DNA from: Streptomyces sp. NBC_01716
GTDB lineage: Bacteria; Actinomycetota; Actinomycetes; Streptomycetales; Streptomycetaceae
NCBI RefSeq assembly: GCF_036248275.1
Contig: NZ_CP109181.1
Location: forward strand, 806,001 to 870,000
Direction of reading: 5' to 3'
Length of the DNA stretch: 64,000 nucleotides
In this document: one piece after another, positions 59,880-64,000 of the stretch
Position numbering within the stretch: position 1 is the first letter of the stretch
How the letters are laid out: every line of letters begins with the position of its first letter
Notes under the pieces: model-generated
Database searches by the model: none
What the model was told of the DNA's origin: nothing
Seen by the model: only the letters and a program-made list of their open reading frames with translations
Program-made: the position numbers and the translations under genes

Positions 59880-62333
59880 ATGGAAGCGTTCCGGGAGAAG
59901 CGAAGAAGAAGGAGCCGATCGGCTCTGTTCGGCGGTGGCATGGTCGCGGCTCTGGCCGGGCTGGTGGCCTCGCTCGCCGCCGGTACGACCGCCGTCGCCG
60001 AGCCCTCCGCCGCCCAGGTGCGGCACCCCGTGGAGTACGTGGATCCGCTGATCGGGTCCGCGAACGGCGGCAACACCTACCCCGGCGCGAACCTGCCGTT
60101 CGGCATGATCGCCTGGTCCCCGACCAGCACCAGGGGCGACCAGACCGACACCGGCGCGGCCAACGGCTACTCGTACAACGCGACCCGTATGCGCGGCCTC
60201 AGCCTCACCCACGTCAATGGCGCCGGGTGCCACCCCGGGGCCGCGGGTGACGTGCCGATCATGCCGTTCGTGGGCGACGTCGACAGCTCGCCGTCCGCCG
60301 ACACCAAGGACGCGAAGTACGCTGCGGACTTCTCGCACGACAACGAGAAGGCGGAGCCCGGCCGTTACCGCGTGGGGCTCAACTCGGGCGCCGCGGCCGA
60401 TCTCGCGGTCAGCGAGCGGGCCGGTGTCGCGGACTTCAGCTTCCCGGCCGACAAGCCGGCCAATCTGCTCTTCCGGGTCTCCAACTCCCTGAACGGCAGC
60501 GAGGACGCGCACGTCGAGATCGACGAGAAGGCGCGCAAGGTCACCGGCTGGGTGGAGACCGGGGCGTTCTGCGGGCGGCGTGCCAACGGCGGTGTGAACA
60601 ACCGCAACAGCTACTACCGCCTCTACTTCACCGCTTCCTTCGACCGCGCCTTCTCCGGCGTCGGCACCTGGAAGAACGACCAGTTGTCCGCCGGCTCGAC
60701 CACGGCCGACGGCGGCGAGGGCTACAAGACCGGGGCCGACCGCGCCGGCCAGGGTTCCGGCGGTTACGTCAGCTTCGACACCGCACAGGACAACGATGTC
60801 AGCATGCGGCTCGGCATCTCGTACGTCTCACTCGCCGGCGCCGAGGCCAACCTTCGCGGGGAGATACCGTCCCGGTCGAGCGTGGCCGACGTGGCTGCGA
60901 AGGGCCGGGCGGCCTGGGACCGGCAGTTGCGCGACGTCGCGATCAGCGGCGGCAGCGAGGCGCAGCGCACCGCGTTCTACACCGCGCTCTACCACTCGCT
61001 CCAGCAGCCCAACCTGATCAGCGACCGGGACGGCCGCTATTCCGGGATGGACCGCAAGACACACCGCGTGGCGCACGGTCAGAAGGCGCAGTACAGCAAC
61101 TTCTCCGGCTGGGACCAGTACCGCGCGCAGGTGCAGTTGCTCGCCCTCCTGGAGCCGCGCGTCGCCGGTGACTTCGCCCAGTCGCTGTTCAACTTCTCGA
61201 AGCAGAACGGCGGCGTGTGGGACCGCTGGGTGCACATCAGCGGCGCGACGCATGTGATGACGGGCGACCCGACGGCCGCGACGCTGGCGACGTTCTACGC
61301 CATGGGTGTACGGAACTTCGACGCCAAGGGTGCGTTCGACTCCCTCTACCGGCAGGCCACCGTCCCGCACCCGGACGGGCTCTCCGACGCCGGCTGCCCC
61401 GGTCAGTGCGAGGGGCAGCGGCCCAATCTCGCCCAGTACCTCGACTCGCACTACGCGGCGCAGGACGTCTGCCACTGCTGGGGCGGCGCCGCCGAGACCC
61501 TGGAGGACTCCGTCGCCGACGCCGCGCTCGCCCAGTGGGCGCGGGAGCTCGGCCGCGACCGGGAGTACCGGGAGCTGAGTGAGCGGGGCGGCTACTGGAA
61601 GAACGTGTTCAACCCCCAGGCCACGGCGGGTGCCGGCTACATCCAGGCCAGGAACCTGGACGGCAACTGGGTCACTCCCTTCAACCCGGCGTCCGACCGC
61701 GGCTTCGCGCAGGGCAGCGCGGCCACGTACACCTGGATGGTCCCGCAGGACGTACAGGGCCTGGCCGAGGCGATGGGCGGCCGGGACACGGCGGCGGCCC
61801 GGCTGGACCTCTTCTTCCACAAGCCGGACGGCTCCTGGTCGATCCGCGGCGGCGACGCCCTGCGCTACGACCCCACGAACGAGCCGGGCATCCACGCGCC
61901 CTGGCTCTACAACGCGCTCGGGCAGCCCTGGAAGACCCAGGAGACCGTCCGCGAGATCGTCGACACGGTGTACGGGACCGGTCCTTCGGGGCTCCCGGGC
62001 AACGACGACCTCGGCACGATGTCCGCCTGGTACGTCTTCGCGGCGCTCGGCGTCTACCCGCAGGCCCCCGGCCGGGGCGATCTGCTGCTGACGGCTCCGC
62101 TGTTCCCGCGCGCGGTGGTCGCGGGCGCGGACGGGCGGCGCGCGATCACCATCACGGCTCCGGCGGCTTCGGACGCGAACCAGTACGTGGACGAGGTCCG
62201 GCTGAACGGCCGGGTCCGCGACGCTTCGTGGGTCGACTCCGCGCTGGTACGCCGCGGCGGTTCGCTCACCTTCACCCTCACGGACCAGCCGGACACGACA
62301 TGGGCGACGAGGCCGGGCACACTGCCCCGCTGA
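59880..62333 (+). CDS. Secreted GH92 alpha-mannosidase
   Basis: 817 residues. ATG 59880 opens a signal peptide with an Arg-rich n-region (ALFGGGMVAALAGLVASLAA). Family 92 features: N-terminal beta-sandwich YVDPLIGSANGGNTYPGANLPFGM, the barrel with FSGWDQYRAQVQLLALLEP and GNDDLGTMSAWYVFAALG near the C-terminus. These Ca-dependent exo-alpha-1,2-mannosidases trim mannans or N-glycans outside the cell. It stands alone after the HicB-like gene and ends at a hairpin at 62381. Confidence 0.95.
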   Translation: MEAFREKRRRRSRSALFGGGMVAALAGLVASLAAGTTAVAEPSAAQVRHPVEYVDPLIGSANGGNTYPGANLPFGMIAWSPTSTRGDQTDTGAANGYSYNATRMRGLSLTHVNGAGCHPGAAGDVPIMPFVGDVDSSPSADTKDAKYAADFSHDNEKAEPGRYRVGLNSGAAADLAVSERAGVADFSFPADKPANLLFRVSNSLNGSEDAHVEIDEKARKVTGWVETGAFCGRRANGGVNNRNSYYRLYFTASFDRAFSGVGTWKNDQLSAGSTTADGGEGYKTGADRAGQGSGGYVSFDTAQDNDVSMRLGISYVSLAGAEANLRGEIPSRSSVADVAAKGRAAWDRQLRDVAISGGSEAQRTAFYTALYHSLQQPNLISDRDGRYSGMDRKTHRVAHGQKAQYSNFSGWDQYRAQVQLLALLEPRVAGDFAQSLFNFSKQNGGVWDRWVHISGATHVMTGDPTAATLATFYAMGVRNFDAKGAFDSLYRQATVPHPDGLSDAGCPGQCEGQRPNLAQYLDSHYAAQDVCHCWGGAAETLEDSVADAALAQWARELGRDREYRELSERGGYWKNVFNPQATAGAGYIQARNLDGNWVTPFNPASDRGFAQGSAATYTWMVPQDVQGLAEAMGGRDTAAARLDLFFHKPDGSWSIRGGDALRYDPTNEPGIHAPWLYNALGQPWKTQETVREIVDTVYGTGPSGLPGNDDLGTMSAWYVFAALGVYPQAPGRGDLLLTAPLFPRAVVAGADGRRAITITAPAASDANQYVDEVRLNGRVRDASWVDSALVRRGGSLTFTLTDQPDTTWATRPGTLPR

Positions 62334-62380
62334 TCGCACCGCGTGAGACGCCCTTGTAGGCCTTTGCCGGGCGACGCCGA

Positions 62381-62407
62381 AGCCCTCGACCTTCGTGGTC
62401 GGGGGCT
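62381..62407. terminator. Hairpin between GH92 and the proline-rich gene
   Basis: AGCCCTCGACC/GGTCGGGGGCT, 11 bp with one G-U pair and a 5-nt loop, 47 bp past the GH92 stop codon and 14 bp from the stop of the convergent small gene. Confidence 0.7.
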
Positions 62408-62421
62408 CCGGTGCGTACCTC

Positions 62422-62673
62422 TCATGTTCGAGCGGGTGGGTGGCCTGATCCAATGGACGCGCCTCGGCCCACCGGGCCCGGCTGGGGCTCCGGGTCCGGG
62501 ACCGGGTCGGGGCCCGGAGGACTGGGGATCGGGTCCGGGGTGGGGCCCGGCGGGGGTCCGGGAACGGGCGATGGACCCGGCACGGGGCCGGGGGCGGGGC
62601 CCGGTTCGGGGCCGGGCGGGCCCGGCGGGGGTTTGGGCGAGGGCGGTACGGGGTCGGGATACGGATGGGTCAT
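62422..62673 (-). CDS. Small proline-rich protein (83 residues)
   Basis: ATG 62673 has GGAGG at a 6-nt spacing, an ideal ribosome-binding site, which supports translation despite low complexity. The sequence is dominated by PGP/PPGP repeats with spaced acidic residues (PEPGP, PDPIP, PDPVPDPEP) and no hydrophobic segment or Cys. It would be an extended polyproline-like chain. An in-frame ATG at 62748 adds 25 unrelated residues and is less likely. Function unknown; it also needs EF-P for efficient translation. Confidence 0.6.
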   Translation of the reverse strand: MTHPYPDPVPPSPKPPPGPPGPEPGPAPGPVPGPSPVPGPPPGPTPDPIPSPPGPDPVPDPEPQPGPVGRGASIGSGHPPART

Positions 62674-62782
62674 GCCAGTCCTCCAAAGGTACGGACTCGT
62701 GCGTTCCCAATGTCTCGCGATGCGCGTGCCCACGCGCGCCGGGTCCACTCATGACAGGCCCGCCGCATCACCCCCGCCGGCC

Positions 62783-63136
62783 TCACCAGCGCCCGGAGTC
62801 CGCCTTCAACCGGGCCTCGGCGGCGCGCACGGTGTCCTCGTCGGCCGCGGGCGCCACGGTCACCTCGTCGGGGTGGCGCTGCGCCCACCTGGCGGCGTAC
62901 GGGCACAGCGGTACGACGGGTACGCCCTCGCGGCCGGCCATCTCGTAGAACTCCTTCACCAGCGTGCCCGCGATGCCCTTGCCCTCGTGGCCCTGCTCCA
63001 CCACGGTGTGGACAGCCACGAGCGCGGCCGGGGCACCGCCCAGCACGAAGTAGCCGACGACGCCGACGAGCTCGTCGCCCTCGTACGCCTCCAGCCGGCC
63101 CTGTGCCCGGTTGTCGCGGATGTCGGTCTCTGCCAT
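62783..63136 (-). CDS. Small GNAT/NATD1-like acetyltransferase
   Basis: 117 residues. Compact GNAT with HTVVEQGHEGKGIAGTLVKEFYEMAGREG, where the acetyl-CoA loop GHEGKGIA and an alpha/beta ending are visible, and CPYAARWAQRHPD as the conserved YjdJ/NATD1 C-terminal motif. Substrate unknown. Convergent/adjacent to the partial GH3 on the same strand. Confidence 0.88.
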   Translation of the reverse strand: MAETDIRDNRAQGRLEAYEGDELVGVVGYFVLGGAPAALVAVHTVVEQGHEGKGIAGTLVKEFYEMAGREGVPVVPLCPYAARWAQRHPDEVTVAPAADEDTVRAAEARLKADSGRW

Positions 63137-63271
63137 GGCTGGTCCGTCTCCCTGGTCGTCGGCGAAAACGCTCCGGGTGCTCTCGTGCTCTCCGTACGAG
63201 GCGGAGGCCCGCCGGAATCATCCGGCGGGCCTCCGTCGGAAGCAAGTGGACCCCAGGCGGACCCCGATGCC

Positions 63272-64000
63272 TCAGGTGATCGTCAGGGTGTCCTTGGCGG
63301 TGGCCGTCGAGCTGGTGCCGACGATGATGTCGACCGTCCCCTCCTCGACCACGAAGCGCCCGTCCGGATCGTTGGTCCAGAAGCCGAAGTCGTCCGCGCC
63401 GAGACTGAAGCGCACGGTGGTGGACGCCCCGGCCGCGAGGGTCACGCGGCGGAATCCGCGCAGTCGCCGTACCGGCTGCACGATGCTCGCGACCGGGTCG
63501 CGCAGGTACAGCTGGACGACCTCGTCCCCCTCGCGCTCCCCCGTGTTGCGTACGGTGACGGCGACCTCTACGGTGCCGCCCTCCCTCAGGGACCCGGCGG
63601 TGACGGAGCCCCGGCTGAGGGACGGCTCGGTGAGCGTGAAGGTGGTGTAGCTCAGGCCGTGCCCGAACGGGTAGCGCGGGCCGTCGGCCACGTCCAGATA
63701 GCGGGAGACGTAGCGCTGGTCCGGGTCGGCCGGGTCGTAGGGGCGGCCGGTCCGTTCGTGGTTGTAGTTGACGGGGATCTGGCCGACCGTACGGGGGAAG
63801 GACGCCGGGAGCCGGCCGCCGGGGTCGACGTCGCCGAACAGCACGTCGGCGACCGCGTTCCCGGCCTCCATACCGGGGTGCCAGGCCTCCAGGACGGCCG
63901 GGGCGTCGTCGGCCCAGTCGCCGAGGGTGAGCGGGCGGCCGTTGACGAGGACGACGACGTACGGCTTGCCCGTCGCCGCGACCGCGGCGATCAACTCCTC
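63272..64000 (-). CDS. GH3 beta-glucosidase, C-terminal part (cut by window edge)
   Basis: The gene starts beyond the right edge. The visible 240 residues hold the end of the GH3 C-domain (VVVLVNGRPLTLGDWADDAPAVLEAWHPGMEAGNAVADVLFGDV, so no catalytic nucleophile here) and a C-terminal fibronectin-III-like domain (SRGSVTAGSLREGGTVEVAVTV). The FPRTVGQIPVNYNH stretch marks the BglX-like subgroup. The acid/base and nucleophile residues lie outside the window. No operator can be assessed. Confidence 0.93.
   Translation of the reverse strand, partial: EELIAAVAATGKPYVVVLVNGRPLTLGDWADDAPAVLEAWHPGMEAGNAVADVLFGDVDPGGRLPASFPRTVGQIPVNYNHERTGRPYDPADPDQRYVSRYLDVADGPRYPFGHGLSYTTFTLTEPSLSRGSVTAGSLREGGTVEVAVTVRNTGEREGDEVVQLYLRDPVASIVQPVRRLRGFRRVTLAAGASTTVRFSLGADDFGFWTNDPDGRFVVEEGTVDIIVGTSSTATAKDTLTIT

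Noticed and set aside
60828-62453. Minus-strand frame of 541 codons opposite the GH92 gene
   Set aside because: Composition typical of a shadow frame; the plus-strand GH92 is unmistakable.

Overview
The window looks like a stretch of a Streptomyces (or close actinomycete) chromosome. GC content is very high with strong third-position GC bias, many genes start with GTG, ATGA stop/start overlaps are frequent, lipoprotein lipoboxes are common, and several families are streptomycete favourites (SpoIIE-type phosphatase, SPW-repeat protein, MsiK-dependent sugar importers, RsbW-like ATPases paired with an XRE/TPR regulator). I see no rRNA, tRNA, CRISPR, prophage or transposase.

Layout. 1-14.5 kb is mixed housekeeping and accessory: the tail of a membrane protein, an Fpg/Nei DNA glycosylase, an L-fucose-type dehydrogenase/lactonase pair, a wax-ester synthase/DGAT with a very long repetitive tail, a PAS-GAF-SpoIIE-HATPase phosphatase, a lipoprotein, a MITE-like repeat next to a small ORF, an unusual SDR with a zinc-ribbon-like N-terminus, an SPW membrane protein, a GNAT and a quinone-type oxidoreductase. 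14.6-23.4 kb is a sugar locus: a secreted PA14-GH2 enzyme divergent from a LacI regulator, followed by a complete four-gene Ytf-like ABC importer. Three copies of one operator-like palindrome (TACAACGTTGTA) tie these together. 23.5-29.4 kb holds glgC, glgA, a FhuF-like iron-sulfur protein, a DMT exporter and a secreted Rpf-LysM-M23 cell-wall hydrolase. 29.6-39.5 kb is a second sugar region (GH3 plus LacI; ROK regulator divergent from SBP, two permeases and GH1). 39.5-45.7 kb is a polyol operon on the minus strand (DeoR, SBP, two permeases, zinc dehydrogenase, PfkB kinase).

46-53 kb is the most unusual part. It is a tightly coupled minus-strand cassette of an RsbW-like ATPase, a 43-residue membrane peptide, an APH-like kinase, a lactate/malate-dehydrogenase homologue and an HPr-kinase-like P-loop protein. 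A second RsbW-like ATPase and a 61-residue membrane peptide lie beside it, and an XRE/TPR regulator with a GNAT diverges from it. I know of no described system with this composition and regard it as the best candidate for something new.

53-64 kb returns to carbohydrate work: a secreted glycosidase with a discoidin domain, a DUF1996 secreted protein, gnd, a DUF4097/HicB-like pair, a GH92 alpha-mannosidase, a proline-rich small protein, a GNAT and the C-terminal part of another GH3. Four near-identical 14-18 bp palindromes (core GGAGAGCGCTCTCC) lie before the GH3 at 29.6 kb, its LacI gene, the glycosidase at 54.8 kb and the DUF1996/gnd divergent region, suggesting one LacI regulon spread over 27 kb. 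The two SBP-permease-permease systems lack an ATPase gene and probably use a shared MsiK-type ATPase encoded elsewhere.
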